A stretch of DNA of 64,000 nt from Halopseudomonas xinjiangensis (lineage in GTDB: Bacteria > Pseudomonadota > Gammaproteobacteria > Pseudomonadales > Pseudomonadaceae), in NCBI GenBank assembly GCA_011050525.1, contig DRFO01000026.1:1-64000 (forward strand), written 5' to 3'. The notes under the pieces were generated by a model. It was not told where the DNA came from, did no database searches, and worked only from the letters and a program-made list of their open reading frames with translations. The translations under genes were made by a program, and so were the position numbers. Below, piece after piece: positions 38,623-47,719 of the stretch; within the stretch, counting starts at the first letter, position 1, and each line of letters begins with the position of its first letter.

Positions 38623-40650
38623 ATGCCACCTGTCGCCCGCCGCGAAAACCTGAATGATCCCTACGCCTGGCTCGAGCAACGCGATGCCAGTGAGGTCATC
38701 GGGTACCTCGAAGAAGAAAACCGCCATACCGAAGCCTGGCTGAGCGGGCACGACGATATCCGGGAACAACTGTTCAACGAGATTCGCAGCCGCATACGAG
38801 AAACCGATCTGTCTTTGCCAAGCGTTTGGGGCCCGTGGCTCTACTACCAGCGCACCGAAGCCGGCGCTGAATATTCTCGTTACTACCGGTGCCCACGCCC
38901 TGCCGGTGACAGTCTGGAAACCGACACGGCTACTCAGCAACTGTTGCTCGACCTGAACGAGATGGCGGGGGACGGATTTCTGCAGTTGGGCGACTTTGCA
39001 GTCAGCCCGGACCATCATTGGCTGGCCTATAGCCTGGATCGCCAGGGCGATGAAATTTACCGCCTCTACCTGAAGAATCTGACAACCGGCCAGATTACCG
39101 ACATTCCGCTTGAGCAAGCCGATGGCAGCCTGACCTGGGCCAACGACAGTCGTACCCTTTTCGCGGTCAGCATGGATGACACCTCGCGCCCCTCTACATT
39201 ATGGCGGCTGCAACCCGATACTCCGCCAGTGCAGATCTTTCACGAAGCCGACCAGCGCTTCTATCTGCATGCTTATCGGAGCAGCTCGGAAGCCTGGCTC
39301 ATGCTTTCCAGCAACAGCAAAAACACCAGCGAAGTCCGTGTGTTGCCCGCCTCCCAGCCAGACGCTGAATGGCAGCTCATGGCCAAACGCGCAGCTGGAC
39401 ACGAATATCATGTAGACCATGGACCGCAAGGCCTGCTGATTCGCAGTAACAACCAGGGAGAGAATTTCTGCCTGTATCAATGCAACCCGGAACAGCCGGA
39501 CAGAGCACACTGGAAGCGAGTAGTAGAGACTGATCCCGCGCGTACTCTGGAAGACTTCAGCGTGCAGCAACAGGGCCTGATACTGCACTATCGCGACCGC
39601 GCCCTCACCACGCTGGAGGTACGCCCGTGCGAAGGGGACAGCTACAAGCTGGACATGCCTGATGCGGTTTACACGCTAAACGTTCGGGGCGGTGAAGAAT
39701 ACACTAGCGACAGAATCAGACTGCGCTATGAATCGCTGAACCGTCCGGCTGAAATCCGCGGCCTGACTATCGTCAGCGGCGAACAGAAAATTCTGCGACA
39801 AACACCAGTTGAAGGACACTTCGACGCCGAAGAGTATGAGGTGCGACGAGAATGGGCCATAGCGGCCGATGGCACCAGGATACCTGTCAGCCTGGTTGGC
39901 AGGCACGCCAGCCTCGCAACTCCCGCACCGCTGTATCTCTACGGCTACGGATCCTATGGTGCAACCATGGACCCTTGGTTCTCTCACGCCAGGTTATCGC
40001 TGCTCGACCGCGGCTGGGTGTTCGCCATCGCCCATGTACGCGGCGGTGCCGATATGGGCGAAGCCTGGTATCAGGCCGGCAAACTACAACACAAGGAAAA
40101 CACCTTCAGCGATTTCATTGTCTGTGCCGAACATCTGATCCGGACTGGCTATACCGACAGTGACCGCCTGGTTATTGCTGGCGGCAGCGCTGGTGGCCTG
40201 CTGATTGGCAACGTGATCAACCAGCGCCCCGAACTCTTTGCCGCAGCGGTAGCAGATGTGCCCTTCGTGGACGTCTGGAACACCATGAACAACCCTGATC
40301 TGCCCCTTACCGTCGGCGAGTACGAAGAATGGGGGAACCCTAACGAGCCGGAATTCGGTGAGCTGATACGCAGCTATGCACCCTACGAGCAGGTCAAGAA
40401 CCAGACCTACCCCGCCCTGTTCGTTACCGCTGGCTATCACGATATGCGAGTTCAGTATTGGGAGGCAGCGAAATGGGTCGCCAAGCTGCGACATCATCGG
40501 ACTAACGACAGACCGTTGCTGCTACGCACGCAGATGAGCGCAGGCCACGGAGGCTCCAGCGGACGGTATCAGGCGATAAAGGAGCTGGCCGAGGAATACA
40601 GCTTTTTGCTGGCGGTGATTGGCAAAGGGAGCCATAAGACAAACTCCTGA
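38623..40650 (+). CDS. ptrB: Oligopeptidase B (S9A serine peptidase)
   Basis: A 675-residue cytoplasmic peptidase that cleaves after Arg or Lys in short peptides. The beta-propeller domain covers about residues 70-400 and gates access; the catalytic alpha/beta-hydrolase domain covers about 405-675. The nucleophile is Ser in VIAGGSAGGLLIG (about 520), the acid is Asp in TAGYHDMRVQYW (about 607), and the His is in SAGHGGSSGRY (about 645). It resembles PtrB of E. coli and P. aeruginosa. The start ATG at 38623 has GGAG upstream. No signal peptide. Confidence 0.93.
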   Translation: MPPVARRENLNDPYAWLEQRDASEVIGYLEEENRHTEAWLSGHDDIREQLFNEIRSRIRETDLSLPSVWGPWLYYQRTEAGAEYSRYYRCPRPAGDSLETDTATQQLLLDLNEMAGDGFLQLGDFAVSPDHHWLAYSLDRQGDEIYRLYLKNLTTGQITDIPLEQADGSLTWANDSRTLFAVSMDDTSRPSTLWRLQPDTPPVQIFHEADQRFYLHAYRSSSEAWLMLSSNSKNTSEVRVLPASQPDAEWQLMAKRAAGHEYHVDHGPQGLLIRSNNQGENFCLYQCNPEQPDRAHWKRVVETDPARTLEDFSVQQQGLILHYRDRALTTLEVRPCEGDSYKLDMPDAVYTLNVRGGEEYTSDRIRLRYESLNRPAEIRGLTIVSGEQKILRQTPVEGHFDAEEYEVRREWAIAADGTRIPVSLVGRHASLATPAPLYLYGYGSYGATMDPWFSHARLSLLDRGWVFAIAHVRGGADMGEAWYQAGKLQHKENTFSDFIVCAEHLIRTGYTDSDRLVIAGGSAGGLLIGNVINQRPELFAAAVADVPFVDVWNTMNNPDLPLTVGEYEEWGNPNEPEFGELIRSYAPYEQVKNQTYPALFVTAGYHDMRVQYWEAAKWVAKLRHHRTNDRPLLLRTQMSAGHGGSSGRYQAIKELAEEYSFLLAVIGKGSHKTNS

Positions 40651-40711
40651 CCTTCGGAGGGGCAACAGCTGATTGATTCCCGCCCAGCTTCTTATGCCTG
40701 CCACACTATGG

Positions 40712-40731
40712 ATTCCCGCTTTCGCGGGAAT
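40712..40731. repeat. dRS3-like palindrome ATTCCC-N8-GGGAAT
   Basis: ATTCCCGCTTTCGCGGGAAT, a near-perfect inverted repeat that fits the 20-bp dRS3 pattern known from Neisseria. Similar palindromes are scattered in many proteobacterial genomes. Here it begins the tandem array. Confidence 0.8.
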
Positions 40732-40910
40732 GACGGAGCGAGGGGCGTGGGGGAATGACGGAGCTAGGAGCGTAGCGGGATTGACGGAGCTAGGAGCGTA
40801 GCCGGAATGACGGAGCTAGGAGCGTAGCCGGACTGACGGAGCTAGGAGCGTAGCGGGAATGACGGGGCGTGGCGGGAATGACGGAGCGAGGGGCGTGGTG
40901 GGAGTTCATC
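40731..40910. repeat. Tandem array of about 26-bp units
   Basis: About seven copies starting at TGACGG, at 40731, 40756, 40782, 40808, 40834, 40860 and 40879. Spacings are 25, 26, 26, 26, 26 and 19 bp. The core unit is TGACGGAGCTAGGAGCGTAG followed by C(G/C)GGA(A/C/T), with small variations. There are no unique spacers, so it is not CRISPR. It fills the 317-bp gap between ptrB and the RND operon and encodes no gene. Confidence 0.85.
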
Positions 40911-40967
40911 CCGAACATCACGCCTTCCACACGTAAGCCCCGTTCATCCTCACTGCTGTTTTCCGGT

Positions 40968-43900
40968 TTAGACGGGCTCTCTTCGCTTGAACCCTCGCTG
41001 TTCCAGCACCATATAAAACACCGGCACGAAGATTAGCGCCAGGGTACTGGCGGCGATCATGCCACCCACTACCACGGTACCGATTTCCTGACGGCTCACA
41101 GCGCCGGCGCCGGTACTGATTGCCAGCGGTAAGCTGCCAATGATGAAGGTCAAAGCCGTCATCATGATCGCGCGAAAACGCTGCCTGGCTGCGACGAGTG
41201 CGGACTCGAAAGCCGACATGCCTTCTTTACGGTTTTGCGCGGCAAACTCGACGATCAGGATAGCGTTCTTGGCCGCCAGCCCGATAAGCACCAGTAGCCC
41301 GACCTGGAAATAGATGTCGTTTGGAAATCCACGGAGCAATGACGCCACAACGGCCCCGAATACCCCAAACGGAATGGCCGTGGCTACCGCCAATGGCAGG
41401 CTCCAGCGCTCATACTGCGCAGAGAGAATCAGGAAAACCATGAGAATTCCCATGCCAAATGCCAGTCCGCCGGCCGAGGCGGAATCCAGCAACTGATAGG
41501 CCTCCCCTATCCAGCCTAACTGTGCTTGTTCACTCAACTCAGTTTGTCCCACTTCCTGCAGCGCAGCCAGGGCAGCGCCCGTGTTGTATCCAGGAGCCGG
41601 ATCCGCCGATATCTTGGTGGCAGGGTAGAGATTGAACCGGCTGACACTGTCGACACCCTGGGTACGCTCGAAACTGACGACGGTACTCAAGGGCACCAGC
41701 TCACCGGTACCCGAGCGTACAAACACCTTGCGCAGATCATCAGGCTGGCTGCGGAAATCCCCCTCGGACTGCATATTGACCTGCCAATTACGCCCCTCCA
41801 ATGTGAAGTCATTGACATAAAGCGAGCCAAATGTGCTACTCATGGCGGTAAAAATATCGTTAATCGCCACGCCCATCGCCTTGGCCTTGTCCCAGTCGAC
41901 ATTCGCCTTGTAACGCGGAACACCAATATTGATAGCCGCCCGGACATCGACCAGTTCCGGGCGCTTCTCCGCCGCCGCCACCAGCCTGTCTGCTTCGGCC
42001 TTGAGCCTGACAGGATCGTTATTGCCGCGTAGCTGTAAATAACCTTCAACACCGCCGGTCAAAGACAAGCCGCTAATGGGGGGCGGAACGAATGCCAGAA
42101 CCTCAGCTTCCGGTATGTCTGCGCCCAGGCTGACGATCCGATCCGCCATGCTCGCTGCGTTCTGATTTTCGCCGGTCCGATCATCCCAGTCGATCAGCGT
42201 GACAAATCCGACCCCGGTATTGGTCCGCAAACCGCCATTGAGAATATCGAATCCCGCGAACGCCGTGATGCCGCTGATCTCTTCCATCTCACCGATCTTG
42301 CGACTTAATTCCTCCCGCACCACCTCGGTACGACTCATTGCGGACACAGGGGGCAACTGAAACACTGTAAGTAGAAAGCCCTGGTCTTCCTGGGGTACCA
42401 GCCCAGTGGCCATGCGCGACATCAGAAATACGGTAGAGCTGATGAGGAGCACAAACAGCACCAGCGCTATAACTGCATGACGCAGCATCCAGCCCACCAC
42501 GCCGACAAAGCCATCGGTCAGGCGATCAAATCCATCGTTGAACCAGGCAAAGGCTGGGGATGGTTCAGTCTGTTCCCGGTCCAGAAGCAATGCGCACATT
42601 ACCGGGCTGAGCGTCAATGCCACCACACCAGACAAGGCAACCGACACGGCAATGGTAATCGCGAACTGGCGATATAACTCGCCGCTAAGACCGCCGAGAA
42701 ACGCAACCGGGGCGAAAACGGCTACCAGCACCAAGGTCGAGCCAACCACGGCGCCGGAGACCTGTTTCATGGTTTTGCTCGCAGCTTCGTAACTGGACAG
42801 GCCTTCTTCCTTCATCAACCGTTCGGCGTTTTCCATCACGATGATGGCGTTATCAACCACCACACCAATGGCGAGAATCAGGCCGAACAACGTCAACAGG
42901 TTGATGGAGAATCCCATCAATTGCATGCCGGCGAAGGTTCCGATCAGCGATACCGGTATCGCCACCAGGGGTATCAGCGTGGCTTTCATATGTTGCAGAA
43001 ACAGGAAGGTCACCAGCACTACCAGGGCCAGCGCCTGGATGAAGGTAATGACCACCTCGCGAATAGATACATCGATAAACCGAGTGGTGTCGTACGGAAT
43101 ATCGTATTGCAGATCAGCCGGGAAGCGCTGGGAAATCTCTTCCATGGCTTCTCTGATCACCTGGGCGGTGTCCAGGGCATTCGCATCCGGTTGAAGATAG
43201 ATACCAATCGGCACCGCCGACTTGGCGTCGAAGGTCGCACTGAAATCGTAACTTTCAGCCCCCAGTTCTGCACGCGCCACATCGCCCAGCCTCAAGGTGC
43301 TTCCGTCTTCATCGCTGCGCAGGATAATCTGTTCGAATTCCTTCGGCGTCGTCATACGCTCCGGAGTGCTCACGCTATAGGTGAAGGCCTGGCCTTCGGG
43401 CGCTGGCTCGGCACCTATGCGTCCGGCGGCGAACTGGGCGTTTTGCTCGCGCATCGCGGCAGCCACATCGCTCGGCGTCAGGTCAAACTCGGCCAGCTTG
43501 TCGGGACGCAGCCAGATGCGCATCGAGTAATCCTGCGCGCCGAACAGCCGGGCATCGCCTACGCCGGGTAACCGTACCAGTTCATCCAGCACGTTCAGCA
43601 ACGCATAGTTACTGATTTCCAGCGTATCAAGCTGCTCACTCTTTGAGGAAAGTGCAATCACCTGCAGGATAGAGGTAGAGCGCGCCTGAACCTCGACCCC
43701 AAGATCCCTGACCTGTTGCGGCAACTGGGCCGTTGCGCGCTGGACTCGGTTATTCACATCGATGGTCGCCTGATCCGGATCGGTGCCGATCTGGAAGTGC
43801 ACCGTCAGTCGCATGGAGCCGGCGTCCCCGCTAAAGGACTCCATATACAGCATATCGTCCACACCGTTGATCGCCTGCTCAAGGGGAGCCGACACCGTAT

Positions 43901-44075
43901 CGGCAATGACCTGGGCACTCGCACCTGGAAAACTGGCCTGTACGACAATCTGCGGAGGCACTACCTTGGGGTACTGCTCCACCGGCAGTTGATAGAGTGA
44001 CACGCCGCCAGCGATCAGGATGAGTACCGACAGCACAGTCGAGAAAATCGGCCGATCAATGAAAAACTGAAACAT
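40968..44075 (-). CDS. RND efflux pump inner-membrane transporter (HAE1/MexB-like)
   Basis: A 1035-residue RND transporter with 12 transmembrane helices and two large periplasmic loops, the drug-proton antiporter of a tripartite pump. The N-terminus is typical (MFQFFIDRPIFSTVLSVLI). In TM4 the sequence is GVVVDNAIIVMENAER, so the usual Asp-Asp pair (AcrB 407-408) is Asp-Asn. The TM10 Lys (AAKNAILIVEF), TM11 Arg and Thr (RFRAIMMTALTF) remain. It lies 5 bp after the membrane-fusion gene. No outer-membrane channel is encoded here, so it probably borrows one. Substrates unknown. Confidence 0.94.
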   Translation of the reverse strand: MFQFFIDRPIFSTVLSVLILIAGGVSLYQLPVEQYPKVVPPQIVVQASFPGASAQVIADTVSAPLEQAINGVDDMLYMESFSGDAGSMRLTVHFQIGTDPDQATIDVNNRVQRATAQLPQQVRDLGVEVQARSTSILQVIALSSKSEQLDTLEISNYALLNVLDELVRLPGVGDARLFGAQDYSMRIWLRPDKLAEFDLTPSDVAAAMREQNAQFAAGRIGAEPAPEGQAFTYSVSTPERMTTPKEFEQIILRSDEDGSTLRLGDVARAELGAESYDFSATFDAKSAVPIGIYLQPDANALDTAQVIREAMEEISQRFPADLQYDIPYDTTRFIDVSIREVVITFIQALALVVLVTFLFLQHMKATLIPLVAIPVSLIGTFAGMQLMGFSINLLTLFGLILAIGVVVDNAIIVMENAERLMKEEGLSSYEAASKTMKQVSGAVVGSTLVLVAVFAPVAFLGGLSGELYRQFAITIAVSVALSGVVALTLSPVMCALLLDREQTEPSPAFAWFNDGFDRLTDGFVGVVGWMLRHAVIALVLFVLLISSTVFLMSRMATGLVPQEDQGFLLTVFQLPPVSAMSRTEVVREELSRKIGEMEEISGITAFAGFDILNGGLRTNTGVGFVTLIDWDDRTGENQNAASMADRIVSLGADIPEAEVLAFVPPPISGLSLTGGVEGYLQLRGNNDPVRLKAEADRLVAAAEKRPELVDVRAAINIGVPRYKANVDWDKAKAMGVAINDIFTAMSSTFGSLYVNDFTLEGRNWQVNMQSEGDFRSQPDDLRKVFVRSGTGELVPLSTVVSFERTQGVDSVSRFNLYPATKISADPAPGYNTGAALAALQEVGQTELSEQAQLGWIGEAYQLLDSASAGGLAFGMGILMVFLILSAQYERWSLPLAVATAIPFGVFGAVVASLLRGFPNDIYFQVGLLVLIGLAAKNAILIVEFAAQNRKEGMSAFESALVAARQRFRAIMMTALTFIIGSLPLAISTGAGAVSRQEIGTVVVGGMIAASTLALIFVPVFYMVLEQRGFKRREPV

Positions 44076-44080
44076 CCCGG

Positions 44081-45259
44081 TTACTCCCGGCCAGGGGCAT
44101 TGGCAGCGGTGGTCGCTGCATCAGGCCGTGCCACATTGACCGGCGTCTGCGGGTCCAGGCCCACCTGTCCGTTGACTATCAGCCGATCGCCCACCTCGAG
44201 ACCGTCAGTAATGATTTGCAGGTCACCAATGGAACCACCCAGCTTGACGCTACGCAGCTCCGCTCTGGACTCATCGTCCACAACGAATACCGTCGGTCCG
44301 CTGCTGTTGGCGCCGATCGCCTCGGCCGGCACCAGAATCTGATCATGGAACCGGCGCAAAACCAGACGGACCCGTACAAATTGTCCGGGAATAAGCTGTT
44401 GCTCGGGATTATCGAAAACCGCCCGCAGCGAAATGGTATTGGTGGCGTTATCGATTCGATTGGATGTGAAATCGACCTGACCAGTCAGGTGGTACTGAGC
44501 CCCGTCGGGCAATTCCATGCTTACCTTGCCATTCACCGAGTCGTCTTCGATAAGCGCCGCTCTCTGGATAGCAGCATCCCGTTCCGGCAGAGCAAAAGTC
44601 ACGTGCACTGGGTCTTGCCGGACTATGTTGGTAAGCAGACTGCCCGGCTGCACAAGGCTGCCCTCGGGGAGCACTTCCAGACTCGTAGAGCCGGATAACG
44701 GTGCCCGGACCTCGGTATACGAGAGGTTTACCTTGGCCTCATCAACCCGCGCCTCGGCCTGTGCAACACCAGCACGACCAAGCTCCACCTGGGAGCGGGA
44801 CCGGTCGCGCTCGCTGGCACTCAACGCGCCTCGATCAAACAGCTGCTTGGCTCGCTCCCAGTCGCGCTCGGCTTGCTGGAGCTCGGCGCGCCCGTTGGCG
44901 AGAGCTGCCTCGGCCTGTCGCAACTGAATTCGCATGGGAATCGGGTCAAGGCGAAACAGCAAGTCGCCCTTCTCCACGTGCGAGCCTTCCTGGTAGGTAC
45001 GGTCAAGAATCACACCGGCGATCCGCGCTCGCACCTCCACTTCGCGGGCGCCTCGCACACGTCCTGCATATTCCTGGATAAGATCGGCGTCACTACGCTC
45101 CACTTCTAGCACCGTGACCGTAGGTGTTCGCGTCTCTTCCTCCTGCATCTCGGCTTCGCCGCCACAGGCTGTTAACACCACCATAGCCCCTGTCAGACAG
45201 GCGAGACGAGTCAGTGATTTCAGCGCAACGAATTCATAGGACCAGGCATGCTTCTTCAT
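44081..45259 (-). CDS. RND efflux membrane-fusion lipoprotein
   Basis: A 392-residue periplasmic adaptor with a lipoprotein signal (lipobox VLTAC, Cys at about residue 32). Domains in order are lipoyl (about 70-105), coiled-coil hairpin (about 105-175, many QAEAALANGRAELQQAERDW-type helices), second lipoyl half, beta-barrel and membrane-proximal domain. It links the RND transporter to an outer-membrane channel. I prefer the ATG at 45259 (MKKHAWSYE); an upstream in-frame ATG (45274) is possible. It follows the TetR gene, 94 bp away, and probably shares its operon. Confidence 0.92.
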   Translation of the reverse strand: MKKHAWSYEFVALKSLTRLACLTGAMVVLTACGGEAEMQEEETRTPTVTVLEVERSDADLIQEYAGRVRGAREVEVRARIAGVILDRTYQEGSHVEKGDLLFRLDPIPMRIQLRQAEAALANGRAELQQAERDWERAKQLFDRGALSASERDRSRSQVELGRAGVAQAEARVDEAKVNLSYTEVRAPLSGSTSLEVLPEGSLVQPGSLLTNIVRQDPVHVTFALPERDAAIQRAALIEDDSVNGKVSMELPDGAQYHLTGQVDFTSNRIDNATNTISLRAVFDNPEQQLIPGQFVRVRLVLRRFHDQILVPAEAIGANSSGPTVFVVDDESRAELRSVKLGGSIGDLQIITDGLEVGDRLIVNGQVGLDPQTPVNVARPDAATTAANAPGRE

Positions 45260-45353
45260 TATCAGATATTCCATTACAGTCAAAACAGGCGTATCCGCGG
45301 CTTGCCGCGGTGGTTGAACCACTACTAGCGATTGGCCCTTTACAACTACGGCC

Positions 45354-45977
45354 CTATGGGGCCTCAAGTATTCCTTTGAACAACAGGTCCAGCAAACCAT
45401 CAGCCATCTCGTCCAGACAGGCATTGCGGCCTGAAATACGGTTTACCAATACGCTGCCATAGGCCAAATTGCTGATAGCGTCGAGCATCAGTTGCGAGTC
45501 ATTTATTCGGCAGCGCCCCGAGTCGATCAGGTTCTGACAAATGGCCTGCCAGTTATTTCTCCGGGCGTCCGAATAGACGAAATACAAGGGCTTTGATTTA
45601 CCGCGCAGTTCCGCTTGTTCATGAATAAACAGATCCACGACCTCGGGGTACTGCTGGAAATAGGCCATGTAGGATTTGAAACACGTCCGCAGTACTTGAT
45701 AGGAGTCGTCGATGCCTTCGATGGCAGAATCCACCTGGGCGGTAAGACGACACACAGCATCATCGATCGTGGCGCGAAACAGATCATCTTTGGTTGCAAA
45801 AAATCGGTAAACGGTGCCCTTTCCAACACCCGCGCAGTCAGCTATCAGCTGCATGTCGGCGTGGTGAAATCCATGCTCGGCAAATATCCCGCCTGCAGCA
45901 GCGAGAATATCCCCTCGACGCTGGTCAGCCGATTTACGCTTGCGCTTGGTATGGCCATCTGAAGTGGTCGTTGACAT
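45354..45977 (-). CDS. TetR-family repressor of the RND operon
   Basis: A 207-residue regulator with helix-turn-helix at about residues 20-65 (LIADCAGVGKGTVYRFFATK), a basic N-terminal tail (TKRKRKSADQRRGD), and a ligand-binding C-terminal domain. It is the first gene of the operon with the fusion protein and transporter. A perfect 22-bp palindrome lies 13 bp upstream of its start (45990-46011), so it very likely represses itself and the pump genes until an inducer binds. The inducer is unknown. Confidence 0.9.
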   Translation of the reverse strand: MSTTTSDGHTKRKRKSADQRRGDILAAAGGIFAEHGFHHADMQLIADCAGVGKGTVYRFFATKDDLFRATIDDAVCRLTAQVDSAIEGIDDSYQVLRTCFKSYMAYFQQYPEVVDLFIHEQAELRGKSKPLYFVYSDARRNNWQAICQNLIDSGRCRINDSQLMLDAISNLAYGSVLVNRISGRNACLDEMADGLLDLLFKGILEAP

Positions 45978-45989
45978 CGGGTTCTCTTA

Positions 45990-46011
45990 GCGGACTGACG
46001 CGTCAGTCCGC
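45990..46011. promoter_or_regulatory. 22-bp palindromic operator of the TetR-RND operon
   Basis: GCGGACTGACG and its exact complement CGTCAGTCCGC abut with no gap. This size and position between promoter and start fit a TetR-dimer operator. Confidence 0.75.
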
Positions 46012-46092
46012 ATTAGAAAACAGGAGACGTTGTTATACAAGCTGTAGAGATGCAAAAGATTGTTGCAGAGTATGCGCTGAAGGGAAAACCGC

Positions 46093-46124
46093 TGGACCCG
46101 ACCTGCGAATGCAGGCCGGGTCCA
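46093..46124 (-). terminator. Terminator of putP
   Basis: TGGACCCG and CGGGTCCA, extended by CCTGC/GCAGG with one mismatch, and loop GAAT. It is just past the putP stop. The U-run is interrupted (GCGGTTTT). Confidence 0.7.
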
Positions 46125-46129
46125 TTACG

Positions 46130-47605
46130 TCAGCGACGGTTGGCTACGTCGTCAAAGGTTTTTTCCATGCTTTGCGAGGGCGGCGGCGAGAGCAACGTTG
46201 CGACCACTATGGCAATGGTTGCCAGAATCACACCGGGGATAATCTCGTACAAGCCAATCGTATCGATCTGCTTGTAGACCACTACCGTGACACCGCCGAC
46301 TATAATACCCGCCAACGCACCGTTACGGTTCATCCGCTTCCAGAATAGCGAGAGGATGATGGCAGGGCCAAACGCAGCGCCAAAGCCGGCCCACGCATAG
46401 GAAACCAGGCCCAGCACCGTGCTTTCCGGATTGAAGGCGAACAGCAGCGCCAGGATGGCGATGCCCACCACGGCGAAACGCCCTACCCAGACGAGCTGAG
46501 ACTGAGTGGCATCCTTGCGGAACAGGGCTTTGTAAAAATCTTCGGCCAGCGCTGAAGACGATACCAGCAGCTGTGAATCGGCGGTGGACATGATGGCCGC
46601 CAGTACAGCAGCCAGGAGGATCCCAGCGACCACGGGGTGCATCAGCGCCTGGATGAGGCTGAGGAATACGGTCTCGGGATCAGCCAGACCCGTCTCGCCA
46701 AAAAAGCCTACACCGATCCAGCCGATTATCAATGCTGCGATCAGGCAGACCCCTGTCCAGACTACCGCGATTCGACGTGCCGTAGGCAATGCCGCCTCAT
46801 CGCGGATCGCCTTGAACCGGGCCAAGACATGGGGTTGACCAAAATAGCCGAGGCCCCAGGCCAGCAGCGACACGATGGCAATAAAGCCCAGCGGCTCGCC
46901 TTCCATATCGGTAAAGAAGGTCAACAGATTTGGGTTGGCGGCCTCCATTGCTGAATGGGCTTCGCCCCATCCGCCCATGCTATTCAGCGCGACGATTGGC
47001 ACAACTACCAGTGCCGCAGCCATCAACAGTCCCTGGATGAGATCGGTCCATGAGACGGCCAGAAAACCACCAAAAAAGGTGTAAGAGACGATAATGAGAG
47101 TCCCAAGTACCACCGCAATCTGGTAGTCCAGTCCAAAGGTACTTTCAAAAAGTTTACCCGCCGCCACCAAGCCTGAGCTGGTGTAAAACAGGAAGAACAG
47201 CAGGATAAAGATCGCTGAAATCACCCTGAGCAGGCGAGACTTGTCTTCGAAACGAAACTCGAAATAGGCAGGCAGGGTGAGCGAATCATTCACTGCATGG
47301 GAGTAAACCCGCAAGCGACGCGCCACAATAAGCCAGTTCAGATAGGTTCCCGCGAGCAACCCCGCGGCTATCCAGGTGGCTTCGTAGCCTGCTACCAGTG
47401 CATAGCCTGGTAGACCCAGCAGCAGCCAACCACTCATATCCGACGCACCAGCCGACAGTGCCGCTGTACAAGGCCCTAGCGAACGACCGCCGAGAATATA
47501 GTCGGAAAGATTGTTGGTTCTCTTGTATGCGATAAAGCCTATAGCGAGCATCACCGCGATGTACACCGCAAACGTTGCGGTAATTATCCCTTCGTTACCA
47601 GTCAT
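46130..47605 (-). CDS. putP: Sodium/proline symporter
   Basis: A 491-residue SSS-family transporter with about 13 transmembrane helices. The core motif GASDMSGWLLLGLPG is at about residues 53-67, typical of PutP, with Ser/Asp residues used for sodium and proline binding. LSLIQALMHPVVAGILLAAVLAAIMSTADSQ holds the TM9 region (about 312-342). It imports proline for PutA, encoded next to it. The start ATG at 47605 is standard. AACGG-T-CCGTT, a small palindrome, lies at about 47624-47634 upstream. Confidence 0.96.
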   Translation of the reverse strand: MTGNEGIITATFAVYIAVMLAIGFIAYKRTNNLSDYILGGRSLGPCTAALSAGASDMSGWLLLGLPGYALVAGYEATWIAAGLLAGTYLNWLIVARRLRVYSHAVNDSLTLPAYFEFRFEDKSRLLRVISAIFILLFFLFYTSSGLVAAGKLFESTFGLDYQIAVVLGTLIIVSYTFFGGFLAVSWTDLIQGLLMAAALVVVPIVALNSMGGWGEAHSAMEAANPNLLTFFTDMEGEPLGFIAIVSLLAWGLGYFGQPHVLARFKAIRDEAALPTARRIAVVWTGVCLIAALIIGWIGVGFFGETGLADPETVFLSLIQALMHPVVAGILLAAVLAAIMSTADSQLLVSSSALAEDFYKALFRKDATQSQLVWVGRFAVVGIAILALLFAFNPESTVLGLVSYAWAGFGAAFGPAIILSLFWKRMNRNGALAGIIVGGVTVVVYKQIDTIGLYEIIPGVILATIAIVVATLLSPPPSQSMEKTFDDVANRR

Positions 47606-47719
47606 GGCATTCTTCTCTCGTTATTAACGGACCGTTCCCTGTCCTGATTATTGGTATTGGAAGCACTGCTCAATTCCCTCTTCTCTCCATCGACGCCCCT
47701 TACAGGAGCGCCGTACTGC

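Noticed and set aside
40731..40910. CRISPR-like array
   Set aside because: Units are tandem with no unique spacers and no cas genes nearby.
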